Numbered from the stretch's first letter, positions 52,407-61,507 are shown. The stretch: DNA of 64,000 bases from Ruminococcaceae bacterium FB2012 (GCA_900104495.1 FMXS01000010.1:62001-126000), one strand, 5' to 3'. Numbers and translations are program-made. The notes: generated by a model from the sequence alone, not told the origin.

Positions 52407-53492
52407 CTACATAGAAATATCCCCGTCATCAAGGCTCTGAACCTCGGTGTCGGGGATATTTATTTCTTCTTCTGTTTTCATCGACCAGTTCGGCGCTCCG
52501 TAAAAGCTGACGTACAGCTTTCCGCAGTCATCGGTCTCGATCTCACGCTGCTCGAAACCCTCGCACCAGCCGTCAGATGCCTGTCCGGATAGCTCCGAGC
52601 GCAGCGCTTCAAGCTCATAGCTGTCAAGCTCGTCATATACCTCACACTCAAACACACCCCAAAGGTCATCATCCATTTTCTCAACAGACGGAAAAATGGA
52701 ATAAACCTTGCCGAGATTCTCTCTGTCGCCGAGATAAGCCATAATGCCTCGGTTTTCCTCGCAGGGCGAAGCATAATTCTGAATAGCAATGTTAATATCT
52801 ATGGCGGCGGACAAAGCGCAATATGAGGGGAGGTCAACCGGATCATCCGAATATTCTTCCCATTCATCAACTTCTTCCTCGGGTATCTGCGTGATCTTCA
52901 GCGGGCAGTAGAACTTGATCTTTTTCAGCGGCTCGGTCTTGATGTCAATGTCCGGCTGTTCGGGAATCCAAGGGGAGAGGCATCGTGCTTCGTTGATGCC
53001 GGGGTGCTGATTCAGCCTTTCGACTATTGCAGTTTTGACAAGTCGGGAGACCTCATCCTCATCGATAAGGTCAGCGGAATGGATCTCGGCTTCATTGTCT
53101 GCGAATACTTCCTCAAGCGCTTTATCAGCTGCGGCTCTTATGAGCCCTCGCAGTTCACGCTCGGCATCGGTCATCAGGCTGTTCTCAAACAGAGTTCTTG
53201 CATTCGGCACGAAGCAAGAATATCGCGGATAGTCATAGCCCTCACTCTCAACAAGGATACCGTCACTTCCAAAGCCATCGAGGAGCATAATGCAGTGGTT
53301 GGCCTCATTGTCGCAGAACATCAGATCTTTGTAAGCCTTGATGACATCCAGATCCTTTAGGGGATTCTGCTTGATCTGCTCAAAGTTCCAATGGCTGATC
53401 GGGATCCATTTCTCCACCTCACACGGACGGGCATTGAAGTCACTTGAGTCAGGCTTGCGAATGAGGTTTGCGTACAGTTTGTAATTGCTCAT
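52407..53492 (-). CDS. DUF6329-like paralogue with acidic C-terminal tag
   Basis: The ATG at 53492 (MSNYKLYANLIRKPDSSDF) is preferred among close starts (53498 and 53501 also possible); about 361 residues. It shares IKFYCPLKITQIPEEE, VFECEVYDELDSYELEALRSELSGQASDGWCEGFEQREI and the SEGYDYPRYSCFVPNARTLFENS block with the 51216 protein. It ends SLDDGDISM. It opens the long minus-strand cargo and transfer gene string. Confidence 0.6.
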   Translation of the reverse strand: MSNYKLYANLIRKPDSSDFNARPCEVEKWIPISHWNFEQIKQNPLKDLDVIKAYKDLMFCDNEANHCIMLLDGFGSDGILVESEGYDYPRYSCFVPNARTLFENSLMTDAERELRGLIRAAADKALEEVFADNEAEIHSADLIDEDEVSRLVKTAIVERLNQHPGINEARCLSPWIPEQPDIDIKTEPLKKIKFYCPLKITQIPEEEVDEWEEYSDDPVDLPSYCALSAAIDINIAIQNYASPCEENRGIMAYLGDRENLGKVYSIFPSVEKMDDDLWGVFECEVYDELDSYELEALRSELSGQASDGWCEGFEQREIETDDCGKLYVSFYGAPNWSMKTEEEINIPDTEVQSLDDGDISM

Positions 53493-53532
53493 GGGCATCA
53501 TCTTCCTTTCAGCATATTTTATATATCCAAAA

Positions 53533-53554
53533 AGAGCCCAAATCAGCGGGCTCT
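53533..53554 (-). terminator. terminator in the leader of the cargo operon
   Basis: AGAGCCC and GGGCTCT pair and are followed by TTTTTGG on the minus strand. It lies about 40 bases ahead of the first cargo ORF, so it would act on transcripts entering the operon. Confidence 0.65.
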
Positions 53555-53604
53555 CTCGATAGACGGAAAAATGCTTCTTGATTTTTGTTGATAGCAGTAA
53601 AAAA

Positions 53605-53637
53605 GCCGCAGACAGTATCAATTGATACCGCTGCGGC
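53605..53637 (-). terminator. terminator after the HhH gene
   Basis: GCCGCAG and CTGCGGC pair around a loop that contains TATCAATTGATA, followed by TTTTTT on the minus strand. Confidence 0.75.
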
Positions 53638-53659
53638 ACTTCGATTCAAGTATACTATT

Positions 53660-53908
53660 TTATATAGTGCTGTTCTTCATTACTTTTTCAATAACAACCA
53701 TTATCTCGTCTAAACGTTTTTCTCCGATACCTTTGATCTTGCCTATCTCTGCTCGAAGGGTATCCAGATCAACACTTGCAACTTCTGCGCTCTGAACGCC
53801 TTGTTTGTAGATATTAGTTAACACCTCCTGCATACGCTCGCGGTTCATGTTTTTCAGTTCTTTGTACATTGAGCGGGGGAGTTCAAAAACTTCTTTTTCT
53901 TCTGCCAC
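53660..53908 (-). CDS. small helix-hairpin-helix protein
   Basis: GTG start after AAGGAG; 82 residues. The C-terminal half has EIGKIKGIGEKRLDEIMVVIE, a helix-hairpin-helix motif that binds DNA without sequence specificity. The N-terminal helix (FELPRSMYKELKNMNRERMQEVL) is basic. It has its own promoter (53994-54022) and could be the first regulator of the ICE cargo operon. Function unknown. Confidence 0.65.
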   Translation of the reverse strand: MAEEKEVFELPRSMYKELKNMNRERMQEVLTNIYKQGVQSAEVASVDLDTLRAEIGKIKGIGEKRLDEIMVVIEKVMKNSTI

Positions 53909-53993
53909 TTTAATTCTCCTTACTATTTAACAACCTATCTTTGATTGTTGATACTTGATTAGACTGGATGTCATATAATATACCATTTATAAT

Positions 53994-54022
53994 AGTATAT
54001 CATATATTTCCTATTATTTCAA
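53994..54022 (-). promoter_or_regulatory. promoter of the HhH gene and possibly of the cargo operon
   Basis: TTGAAA (54017-54022), 17-base spacer, TATACT (53994-53999) on the minus strand. It lies upstream of two intrinsic terminators that precede the cargo genes. Confidence 0.55.
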
Positions 54023-54193
54023 GTGTTTCTAAAAATGGTGAATAGTTATTTCTGTTATAATTGATAAATCCCAGCTTTTTTATTCAGAAGAATTGCTTGT
54101 TTAATGTTAGTTAAGCGCGTTATTTTCCGTTCAAATTTCATTAACAGCTTGACGCTTTAGGCATAGAACTTATATTTCAAATTATTAAAAATT

Positions 54194-55276
54194 ATGACTA
54201 TCCCTTTCCCTCACCACCAACCACACTTAACCGCCGGGCAGAACACCGCTGCATTCAGCAGGCGCTCAAACATACTCTCCCGGTACATCCGGCGGTTGAA
54301 CCGGAAGCAGAACTCGTCAAGATACAGCTGCAAATGCACCCGCTCCGCACCGTGATAGGTACCGATGATAAACGCTTTGAAATTCGATATGAAGGTGTGC
54401 AGCGTTACAAGTTCCGTGCCGGCGGGATCAAAGGTCTTGAAATGGTGAAAATACTTCTCCGCGAGGCCTTTCTTGTAGGATTTCGCGTTGTCGCTGCTGA
54501 TGTGCGTCCCCTCGGCTATGCTGCGACGCGCGAATTTGCCGACAGTGATGCTCTTCAAATTCGGCATTACCGCCATTTTGGCGTATCTCGGATAGCCTTC
54601 CGCCGACTTTGAAACAGCGACCATTATCTTCGCTTTTTCAGTCCCACGCCCGCGCTTCTTGCCGTGCGTAGCAGTGCCGAGATAGGTGTCATCGAGCTCC
54701 ACAAAGCCGTCAAGCAGATACCTGCTCTCGCGGTGGCTCATTGCGATACGCAGACGGTGGAGGATATACCACGCAGTTTTGTAGGTCACTCTGAGCTTTG
54801 TCATCAGCTGGACCGCCGAGCAGCCGCGTTTATCGACCGTGAACAGGTACATCGCCCAGAGCCACAGATTGAGCTTGATGTGCGTCCCGTGAAAAACGGT
54901 GCCGCTGGTCGCTGAGATCTGCTTGCGACAGGATTTGCAGCGGTAAAGACCGCGGGTTCGGACCATACCGAGCTGAGTCCCGCCGCAGTGCGGGCAAACA
55001 AAACCATGCGGAAAGCGCAGCCGGAAGAACAGCTCGCGGCAGCTCTCCTCGGAGCTGTATCGAGTTGAGAAATCGACGATGCTGAATTTAGCCTTTGGGA
55101 ACACTGACATAACGGTCAACCACCTTTTTGCGTTTCGTTATGTCTATTATAGCATATTATTTTTCATTTGTGGGGAAATATTTTGGACAGTTGGGGGCTG
55201 ACACAGCGCTATTTAAAGGCTTTAAGGTGTTGGGATTGTGATATAGGGGCTTGGTGAGGGAAAGGGATAGTCAGAT
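54194..55276 (-). mobile_element. IS1595-family insertion sequence, copy 2 (1083 bp)
   Basis: Same length, ends and gene order as the element at 5183-6265, with only scattered base changes. It is flanked by an 8-bp direct repeat TAAAAATT (54186-54193 and 55277-55284). The insertion site lies between the HhH gene and the decayed surface-protein gene. Confidence 0.9.
54211..55110 (-). CDS. IS1595-family transposase, second copy
   Basis: 299 residues from the ATG at 55110, with the same start choice as copy 1. Zinc ribbon CPHC/CKSC, DDE residues in ELDDTYLG and SSDNAKSY. It differs from copy 1 by about one residue, and many of the base changes are silent. Intact, probably active. Confidence 0.9.
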   Translation of the reverse strand: MSVFPKAKFSIVDFSTRYSSEESCRELFFRLRFPHGFVCPHCGGTQLGMVRTRGLYRCKSCRKQISATSGTVFHGTHIKLNLWLWAMYLFTVDKRGCSAVQLMTKLRVTYKTAWYILHRLRIAMSHRESRYLLDGFVELDDTYLGTATHGKKRGRGTEKAKIMVAVSKSAEGYPRYAKMAVMPNLKSITVGKFARRSIAEGTHISSDNAKSYKKGLAEKYFHHFKTFDPAGTELVTLHTFISNFKAFIIGTYHGAERVHLQLYLDEFCFRFNRRMYRESMFERLLNAAVFCPAVKCGWW

Positions 55277-55284
55277 TAAAAATT

Positions 55285-55570
55285 CATAATTGGATTGTCT
55301 AAAATCAAGTTTCTGAAATAAATTTGTTAACAACTATTCCAAAAATAACCAAGCGGCTTTCACAACTTCTAATCCCCGAAACCTTTCAGTTGTAATAAGC
55401 GTTGCATCACTTTTTTATACGTAATGGTTGTAATGTTTCCAACAACTGTTTAGCTTGAAAATATGTAGGTTTTTGTGTCTTTGCTCATCTACGGAAAGCA
55501 CATCTTGCTTTGCACTTGAGAAATTGTCGCAAATCGCGCATATACGCCGTTTGATGGCATACTATCTAAA
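55285..55570. other. gene-free stretch next to IS copy 2
   Basis: No reading frame, ribosome site or hairpin stands out. It should contain the lost 5-prime end of the following surface-protein gene, but I cannot recognise the signal sequence in any frame. Confidence 0.5.
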
Positions 55571-56595
55571 TTGTCAACGCTGAATATGCATGGTTTACCA
55601 TGAGTAAGGAAGTACAGGTTACTGGTATGGAAGTTAAGACCAAGGTGGGAAGCAACTTGCTTATTAGTACCACCAATTTGGATGCAGATTACACATCCAA
55701 TACCTTGATTCAAACACGTAAGGCACTTCTTGAGCCTGTTTCAAGCATTAATGGTACCACAAGCAAATTCTTTTATACTTTAGATGCAAAGGCTGATGGT
55801 TCAAAGAACCAGACAACGGATGTGACTCCTTATGTTGCTTACAATGAGGATGTAACGCTTGCAAATGCAGTTGCAGGTAAAGCAAAGTATGATGATAATT
55901 TTAACAAGGCATACGGTTTGGGAGATACCGACGGGCAGTTTACAAGCAGTAACAACACCCTCACGACCGATGATCCTGCAAGAGATGGTACTGGTTTTGG
56001 TTATGTTGATTATACTTTCTACTTGAAAGCAACCACAGATGCAACAAATCAAGAAATAAGAATGACCCAGTGCGACATTGATAAGAATGGTAGCTCTGCT
56101 CTTAAGACCGATGGTACTGATGGCGTTGATAATGATGAGGCATGGAGAGTTGCAATATTTGCATATGATGTAACCTCAACTAAGGCTGGAACCGGTGTAT
56201 ATACGGCAACTGATATAGCTGATGTAGCTGCCAATCAGAAAGGTCTTATAGGTATGACTGGAGCAGCGTATTTTAATAATACTGCTGTAAGCACCACTAC
56301 TGCTAAAGCAGCCGTTGTAAATAATGGTTCGAGTGGTGTCGTACTCGATACTATTGATGATGCAAATGTGACCAAGTATTATAAGGTTGTTGTTCGTCTG
56401 TGGCTTGAAGGCGAAGATACAACTTGTAACTCAAGAACGTATGCGGCTTTGACAGATATGTACTCTCTTGACCTTAAATTTGAACTTGGACAGGGCACAG
56501 CAGTTCAGAATATCAGCACGAATACATTTGATGCTGACAGAACATCAGGCAAGACTTTCACTGGAGATCAGTATGATGCAACGTTTGGTGAATAA
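55571..56595 (+). pseudogene. surface protein paralogue without signal peptide
   Basis: The open frame begins at ATG 55600 (MSKEVQVTGMEVKTKVG), 331 residues. Directly before it the bases read AEYAWFTM in frame and LST one base out of frame, so the original LSTAEYAWFTM signal end is broken by a one-base loss at about 55579. An in-frame stop lies just upstream. The body and the end (YKVVVRLWLEGEDTTCN) match the intact protein at 2422-3612 in style. Without the signal it cannot be exported, so it is read as a decayed or silent copy. A terminator (56638-56665) follows. Confidence 0.65.
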
Positions 56596-56637
56596 TCCCA
56601 AACCAATATAAAAACCTAACTAACTAAACACACACGT

Positions 56638-56665
56638 CCCCCGATTGGAGAAATCCGATCGGGGG
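56638..56665 (+). terminator. intrinsic terminator after the surface-protein copy
   Basis: CCCCCGAT and ATCGGGGG stem with TTTCTTATT after it. Confidence 0.75.
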
Positions 56666-56764
56666 TTTCTTATTCCCAATCTTTGCCAAACCCGCATAAA
56701 ATCAGCCGAAAACCCTTGTGCAAAACACACAAAAAACAGGGGCTTTTTTTAATTTTAATACTAC

Positions 56765-56793
56765 TTGAAAATCCACAAAAAGTGTGGTATAAT
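56765..56793 (+). promoter_or_regulatory. promoter for the small membrane protein gene
   Basis: TTGAAA (56765-56770), 17-base spacer, TATAAT (56788-56793). Confidence 0.65.
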
Positions 56794-56865
56794 AAAATTG
56801 ATGAAATATGCCCTTAGGTGAACTATACCCTTTTGGCGGAAACCCCCGAAAGCGAGGTGATAACA

Positions 56866-57117
56866 GTGAGCGGAAAGGAAATAAATGAACTGATCCAGAC
56901 CGGCGAATTTGCCAAGATCGACCCCGCAGAGGCGCCCGTCAAGGAGCTGATCAGCGAGCCGGAGCAGCCCGAAGAACTCCTGGAAGTAGCCGAAGCTCAT
57001 GCCGACAAACAGCTGGATGATATTCGTGAAGAAAAACACAAACGTAAAAAAGCCCTTATCAAGCTTGGAATCATGCTTGCACCCACTGCTATCGTCTTGA
57101 TTTTTGCGTCCATTTAA
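56866..57117 (+). CDS. small C-terminally membrane-anchored protein
   Basis: GTG at 56866 (VSGKEINELIQTGEFAKID) follows GCGAGGTGAT by six bases; 83 residues. A longer frame from GTG 56818 lacks a ribosome site. An acidic soluble part precedes a basic hinge (REEKHKRKKALIKLG) and one C-terminal helix (IMLAPTAIVLIFASI). No family recognised. It has its own promoter and terminator. Confidence 0.55.
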   Translation: MSGKEINELIQTGEFAKIDPAEAPVKELISEPEQPEELLEVAEAHADKQLDDIREEKHKRKKALIKLGIMLAPTAIVLIFASI

Positions 57118-57139
57118 TCATTCACTTTATAGATGACAA

Positions 57140-57170
57140 CCGCAAAACGGCGTGTTTAAGCTGTTTGCGG
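57140..57170 (+). terminator. intrinsic terminator of the small membrane protein gene
   Basis: CCGCAAA and TTTGCGG pair, then CTATTTTTTA. Confidence 0.7.
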
Positions 57171-57384
57171 CTATTTTTTATGCCTTCTGATCTGTACGAA
57201 AATTTGGATTTAATAAAAAAGTAACAACTGCAGCATATACTTCATTTCTCTTGCGGGAGTGCGCTTTTTTACTGTTATCCTTACCGCAATTTGTTTATGT
57301 TGTGATATGCCTCTCAGACGCACAGAATTGCCCTCAGATGCCGTTCTAACATAATTCTTGTCAAACTACCCGCTAAAAACACAA
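57171..57384. other. gap with no gene seen
   Basis: Between the two convergent terminators there is no convincing frame or structure. Confidence 0.5.
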
Positions 57385-57411
57385 AGCGGCTCAGAATCGC
57401 TCTGAGCCGCT
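57385..57411 (-). terminator. intrinsic terminator of the serine recombinase
   Basis: AGCGGCTCAGA and TCTGAGCCGCT form a perfect 11-bp stem, then TTGTGTTTTT on the minus strand. Confidence 0.8.
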
Positions 57412-57424
57412 GCTTTGCTCTGCC

Positions 57425-59212
57425 TTATTTCCCGACCGCCGCTTTCATCTCAAACCCGCCCTTGAATGTGATCTCGATCTCGGTCTTGGACATTACCCTT
57501 ATACATTCTATCGTTTTCCTGACCGCCATATCATCGTAATCAAGCAGCGAGCCGCTGTACTTTTTCAGCTCGTCGGATATAGTTTTCAGCATCAGCCGGA
57601 TGTCATCGCTGTTCTCAGCCTTCGTTTTGAGTGTTGTGAGCTGGCTGCGAAGATAGCTTTCCTCATCCTTGAGTGCTTTGAACTTGTCATCGGCAGATTC
57701 TATTGCTATGGCACCTGTCGTGACAAGCTGTATCAGATCATCCCTGGTCTTTTCAATTTCTGTGAGCCTGTTCTCGATCTTGGATATGGCCTGCCCAAGC
57801 TCATCACTTTCGGTTATGGCACAGCCGATGTTCTGTTCGATCATTTCAAGGAAGCTGCTGTCGCTCATGTAGATCTCGTTCATAGCCCCGACAATAGCAT
57901 TGTGCAGTTTTTCTTCATTCAGCGACGGCGAGCATTTGCAGTAGCGGTTTCCATGATCGAGGCGGTTTATGCACCGCCATACTATCAGCTTGTGACCGTG
58001 AGAGTTCCATGTTACCCTGCGATACTGTGAGCCGCATTCTCCGCAGATCAGTATTTCGCTCAATGCGTACATCCCCGAGTATTTTCCCTGCTCGGTCTTT
58101 GTCCTTGAGCTTTTCTGACGTATCGAGCTTCTCCTTGCCATTTCCTGTTGTGTGCGGTTGTAGGTGTCCCTGTCGATGATCGGTACATGGCAGTCGTGGA
58201 TTAGATATTTGGTCTTGTCCCCGTAGTTGATCAGGCGCTTGTGAGTTATGCAGTCCTTGGTATAAGTCTTTTGCAGGATAGCATCTCCGACATATTTTTC
58301 GTTTTTCAAGATCGCCCTGACATTTGTCTTTTGCCATTCTGAACTGCCGCTTCGCCGTTTTGCACCTTTAGCTGTCAATGCGTTGGCAATACCCTGTAAA
58401 GTCATTCCGTCAAGAAACATTTTGAATACTTCTCTTACCGTTTCTGCTTCACTTTTGACTATGACCGGCTTGCCGTCATCTCCCATGCGGTATCCGAGGA
58501 CTGTGCTCATGTTGTATCTTACCTTACCCTCACGGAACTGCTTCTCGATACCCCAGGTGACGTTTTTGCTTATGGATTCCGACTCCGCCTGTGCGAAGGA
58601 GCCGTACAGAGCTATGATGAATTCGCTGGTCATATTGAGCGTGTCTATTACAAGACTTCCTGTTTTCGGATTCCTTTTATAGCCGTAGGGAACTCTTGCG
58701 TGACCGAGAGAGCCGTCTGCCATCCGCTTCTGAAAGCTCCAGCGGATGTTCTTGGATATGGAGTGGGATTCCTCCTGTGCAAGCCCGCCCATGACCGTGA
58801 TCATCATTTCATCGGAAAGCCTTGATGTGTCAATATTCTCCTTTTCAAAGCTGACGGTAATGCCTAAGTCTTTCAGCTCCCGGATAGCCACAAGGCAGTC
58901 TTTGGTGTTTCTTGCAAATCTGCTGACCGACTTTGTTACGATGCGGTCTATCTTTCCGTTGCGGCAATCCTGCATCATTTTCATGAAGCTGACTCTGTTG
59001 CCAAGGCTTGTTCCCGAAATGCCCTCGTCGGCATATATACCTACAAGTTCCTCTGTCTGCGAGCCGTTATACAGAGATGAGAAATATCTGACCTGTGTTT
59101 CGTAGGAATTCTCCTGATCGGAATGATTGCTTGAAACCCGGCAGTAAGCGGCGACCCGCAGTTTATGATCCGATCTGTCCGCAGAGGGCGGGATCACTAT
59201 CATTCTTGACAT
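57425..59212 (-). CDS. large serine recombinase with a duplicated core segment
   Basis: The ATG at 59212 (MSRMIVIPPSADRSD) follows GAAGGAAG; 595 residues. Resolvase domain with AAYCRVSS (Ser27), EGISGT, SKSVSRFARN and SFEKENIDT; recombinase domain (VLGYRMGDDGKPVIVKSEAETVREVFKMF); zinc ribbon (ICGECGSQYRR, then WRCINRLDHGNRYCKC); coiled coil 460-540. Residues 133-182 (SDEMMITVMGGLAQEESHSISKN...YGYKR) and 194-252 (TSEFIIALYGSFAQAESESISKN...LGYRM) are two versions of the same helix, so the protein is a chimera. It may be the element's integrase. Confidence 0.85.
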   Translation of the reverse strand: MSRMIVIPPSADRSDHKLRVAAYCRVSSNHSDQENSYETQVRYFSSLYNGSQTEELVGIYADEGISGTSLGNRVSFMKMMQDCRNGKIDRIVTKSVSRFARNTKDCLVAIRELKDLGITVSFEKENIDTSRLSDEMMITVMGGLAQEESHSISKNIRWSFQKRMADGSLGHARVPYGYKRNPKTGSLVIDTLNMTSEFIIALYGSFAQAESESISKNVTWGIEKQFREGKVRYNMSTVLGYRMGDDGKPVIVKSEAETVREVFKMFLDGMTLQGIANALTAKGAKRRSGSSEWQKTNVRAILKNEKYVGDAILQKTYTKDCITHKRLINYGDKTKYLIHDCHVPIIDRDTYNRTQQEMARRSSIRQKSSRTKTEQGKYSGMYALSEILICGECGSQYRRVTWNSHGHKLIVWRCINRLDHGNRYCKCSPSLNEEKLHNAIVGAMNEIYMSDSSFLEMIEQNIGCAITESDELGQAISKIENRLTEIEKTRDDLIQLVTTGAIAIESADDKFKALKDEESYLRSQLTTLKTKAENSDDIRLMLKTISDELKKYSGSLLDYDDMAVRKTIECIRVMSKTEIEITFKGGFEMKAAVGK

Positions 59213-59375
59213 TTCATCACTTCCTTCAGGACTATATGATACCACAAAAGCCTGCGGATTGTAATCACTTATCTACACGAAATAGATGACCGCTTTTTGT
59301 GGAAATGCGACTATATGTACTCACCGCCCGACACCCGCCGGGCGGTTTTCTTTTGCCGGAGGTCTTACTTCGCTT

Positions 59376-59555
59376 TTACGCTCCCATCTCCAGATCAGCT
59401 ATAGAGGAGTACCTCTCAAAAATGGTTTTGCGGTTGAGCTCGTCTATCCTTTCTTTCTGTTCTTCGGATATGAGGCCTTTAATGAAAAGCCTTTCAAGTA
59501 TCTGCCTGCTGACCGCATAATAAAAATCTGCCTGACCGTACAGCTTGATATCCAT
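59376..59555 (-). CDS. 59-residue SHOCT-like protein
   Basis: Frame ATG 59555 to TAA 59376: MDIKLYGQADFYYAVSRQI, LERLFIKGLISEEQKERID, then a short polar end. The LxxLxxxGLISEEQ pattern resembles SHOCT oligomerisation motifs. GGAGGCGG precedes it and its ATG shares one base with the DinG stop (TAATG), so it is cotranslated with DinG. It sits between DinG and the recombinase and may be a helper. Confidence 0.6.
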   Translation of the reverse strand: MDIKLYGQADFYYAVSRQILERLFIKGLISEEQKERIDELNRKTIFERYSSIADLEMGA

Positions 59556-61507
59556 TATACCGCCTCCTTTACTGCGTTCAGCCTGCTCCAGAACGCTGTC
59601 AGTTCATTGATATCCTCGGTGCTGTTCTTTTCACAAAGCGCTCCCAGGATAGTATCCCTGTAAGCCTTATTCTCCCTGCTGCTTGCTCTCGGATCGAGTA
59701 TGGACACGATGCCCTTATCTGTGGAACAGCGTATCAGTCTGCCTGTGCCTTGTTTGAGCTTGATGATCATTTCGGGAACAGCAACCTCATTCACCCTGTC
59801 ATTGACCAGCGACATCTTGTAGTCGATTATAGGATCGGGAACGGGGAAGGGCAGCTTGAAGATGATCACCTGCGAAAGCGCCTCACCCTCAACATTGATG
59901 CCCTCCCAATAGGTTCCGGTACCGAGAATAACTGAGTCAACATCGCTCTTGAACTTATCAAGCTGATGCGCCTGAGACGAGCCCTTGCCCTGCATCAGTA
60001 TCTTGTAGGGCAGATGCTTGTTGCTGAGTTTCTTATACACATACTCCATATCTTCTTTTGCCGTAAAGAGAATAAGGGTTTTACCGTGAGTGATGTTCAG
60101 CAGCTTTACTATCTCTGCTATGGACTGCTCCCGATAAAGCTGCCTGTTATCCTGATTCGGGTAGGGCAGCTTGTCCGAGCAGTAGAGCATGGTGTTTTCA
60201 TCGTAATTGAACGGCGAACGCTTCGGCTCTGAAACATGACCTACCACCGGGAAAGCGATATTGTGCAGGAAGTAACTGCATTTTTCTGTCGGGCTGCCCT
60301 CCGTCTTGTCTGAGATAGTCGCAGATGTCAGTACCGTCGTCTTGCCGAAGGGGAACAGCATCTTGCTGATCTGCCTGCGTATCTCCTTGCGGCAGACACA
60401 GATCTTCAGTCTGCTGTCCATTTCAAGCCAGACGATATTGCTTTCGGCATGGTTCATGACGTTCCTCATAAACTCAACTGTATTCGCAAGTGTCTGACCT
60501 GTCCTTTCTTCAAGGCGGCACAGCCTTTTGAATATATCCAGCAGCAGACCTTTTATGAAGCTGTCCTTTTGCAGATAGTAAGCCGAGGTATCGGATTCGT
60601 TTGCTTTTTTCTGTTCGCTTACCTGACGTACAAGCTGCTTGTAAAGCTGCTCAATGATCTCTGCCGTATCGTTTGCATACTGCTCGATATCACGTTTTTT
60701 CCTCGGCAGCGTCCTGCTGATACAGCTTCTGATGATACCTATGAACTGATCCCTGCTGTATGACTCCGTAAAGGATTCCCTGAACTTGCTTTCAAGATTG
60801 TGCGCCTCGTCTATGATCATCATTGCGCCGTCAGGGTTGAATATCCCTTTGCCTCCGCCAAAAAGGTTCTGCAGGTGTGCTGCCAGCATATTCTGATTGC
60901 AGATGACGATACCGTTGCCTCTCCTGAGAGTTTCTCTTAATCTGTAGTATTCGCAGTGAGCTTTCATCATGCAGTTTCGGCATTTTTCACCGTAGTTCTG
61001 AACATTCACAAGCTCCCACACGTTATCCGGTACGTTTATGCCTATCGAGGCTCTGTCCGAGCCCTTTACCTTCATCATAGTCGAGATGTCCTTGAAGATA
61101 TCATTTTCCTTCTGCTTTTTGAGCATTGCTTCCACCCGTCCGGGGCAGAGGTAGTTCCTCATCCCTTTGGCGACGGTAATGCCGATGCTTACTCCGAGCT
61201 TGGATATGACGTTTTTAGCATCCTTCAAGAGCTGCTCCTGCAATGCGATAGTGGAGGTAGCAATGACTGTCTGCTTATGCGACCTCATGTATTCCAGCAC
61301 CGCCGGGACAAGGTATGCGTAGGATTTCCCGATCCCGACCTCTGCTTCAACGGCAAGGGGCTTGTGATCCTTAATAGCCTCGCATATTTCCAGAGCCATT
61401 TCCACCTGTCCCTGACGAAGCTCCAGCCCCTCTGCGGCGGCCTTTTCAAAGAAAGCCTTGGTTTCCGCTTCAAGCGGGTATGTACCTCTCTGTATTATCT
61501 CGTACAT
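59555..61507 (-). CDS. DinG/XPD-family DNA helicase
   Basis: 650 residues, start after GGAGAAG. Walker A VGIGKS (57-62), Q-motif region 33-45, four cysteines for an iron-sulphur cluster (Cys121, 176, 179, 185), DEAH box (233-236), and the C-terminal motifs (LGTGTYWEGINVEGE, QGTGRLIRC). It is an SF2 5-prime to 3-prime helicase; ICE copies may help replication of the excised circle or strand processing. Confidence 0.85.
   Translation of the reverse strand: MYEIIQRGTYPLEAETKAFFEKAAAEGLELRQGQVEMALEICEAIKDHKPLAVEAEVGIGKSYAYLVPAVLEYMRSHKQTVIATSTIALQEQLLKDAKNVISKLGVSIGITVAKGMRNYLCPGRVEAMLKKQKENDIFKDISTMMKVKGSDRASIGINVPDNVWELVNVQNYGEKCRNCMMKAHCEYYRLRETLRRGNGIVICNQNMLAAHLQNLFGGGKGIFNPDGAMMIIDEAHNLESKFRESFTESYSRDQFIGIIRSCISRTLPRKKRDIEQYANDTAEIIEQLYKQLVRQVSEQKKANESDTSAYYLQKDSFIKGLLLDIFKRLCRLEERTGQTLANTVEFMRNVMNHAESNIVWLEMDSRLKICVCRKEIRRQISKMLFPFGKTTVLTSATISDKTEGSPTEKCSYFLHNIAFPVVGHVSEPKRSPFNYDENTMLYCSDKLPYPNQDNRQLYREQSIAEIVKLLNITHGKTLILFTAKEDMEYVYKKLSNKHLPYKILMQGKGSSQAHQLDKFKSDVDSVILGTGTYWEGINVEGEALSQVIIFKLPFPVPDPIIDYKMSLVNDRVNEVAVPEMIIKLKQGTGRLIRCSTDKGIVSILDPRASSRENKAYRDTILGALCEKNSTEDINELTAFWSRLNAVKEAV

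Noticed and set aside
59323..59346. Plus-strand terminator (ACCGCCCG/CGGGCGGT then TTTTC)
   Set aside because: No plus-strand gene ends here; on the minus strand there is no T-run, so its role is unclear.
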